Assembly (NCBI RefSeq): GCF_963678635.1
Contig: NW_026971540.1
Span: 1-62,225, forward strand
Length of the DNA: 62,225 nt
Origin: Symsagittifera roscoffensis
Taxonomy: Eukaryota; Xenacoelomorpha; Acoela; Convolutidae
Direction of reading: 5' to 3'
The notes below the pieces were generated by a model, which was given only the letters and a program-made list of their open reading frames with translations, made no database searches and was not told where the DNA came from. How positions within the stretch are numbered: position 1 is the stretch's first letter; every line of letters starts with the position of its first letter. The position numbers and the translations under genes are program-made. Below are positions 62,221-62,225 of the stretch, piece by piece.

Positions 62221-62225
62221 ATACG
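62221..62225. repeat. Right target-site duplication and flank
   Basis: ATAC repeats the four bases before the left LTR, followed by one more flank base at the window end. Confidence 0.7.

Overview
The window is almost entirely transposable-element DNA from a eukaryotic nuclear genome, most likely an AT-rich invertebrate animal; the phylum cannot be told from this sequence. Three long-terminal-repeat (LTR) retroelement bodies, all on the minus strand, fill it. No host gene, RNA gene or CRISPR array is supported.

Layout. (1) 1-52 is flank. (2) 53-18310 is copy A of an AT-rich Ty3/gypsy-type element. It has its 3' LTR (53-462) but lacks the 5' LTR, primer-binding site and first ~230 bp of leader. 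(3) 18311-18846 is flank whose last 51-52 bp repeat positions 1-52, so A and B look like a tandem segmental duplication (or a haplotype/assembly duplication) with a period of ~18.79 kb. (4) 18847-62220 is copy B, with both 410-bp LTRs and a 4-bp target duplication ATAC; without its insertion it is ~18.9 kb. (5) Nested in B at 27302/27303 is a different, much more GC-rich LTR element of 24,484 bp (27303-51786) with two 886-bp LTRs that look identical by eye, so it arrived recently.

The AT-rich element is organised like a complex retrovirus. In its 5' to 3' order (right to left here): LTR; primer-binding site; a long leader with repeats and a 77-aa ORF; a 155-aa basic protein; a 354-aa protein; one ~2,370-codon Gag-Pol; two tiny hydrophobic ORFs; a 378-codon ORF with no ATG; an envelope ORF with signal peptide whose ectodomain resembles class III (chuvirus/gB-like) fusion proteins; a membrane-anchor ORF in another frame; a 602-aa protein of unknown role starting in an AUGA overlap; ~1.6 kb of 3' region; LTR. 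Copies A and B carry different disabling changes, and both share an in-frame UAA near the env start and a frame offset before the env anchor.

The giant element has two very long ORFs. The first (3,173 aa from its ATG) is Gag-Pol with coiled coil, capsid, two zinc knuckles, protease, RT, RNase H, a 14-aa tandem repeat, integrase and a C-terminal macro-like domain. The second (2,955 aa), in the env position, has an SGNH/GDSL hydrolase domain with all its signature blocks, a second degenerate SGNH-like domain and ~2,000 residues I do not recognise. Its 3.1-kb leader is studded with GGAGGGT/ACCCTCC, and the segment next to its 3' LTR recurs inside pol. These two elements, not a host locus, are the unusual biology here.
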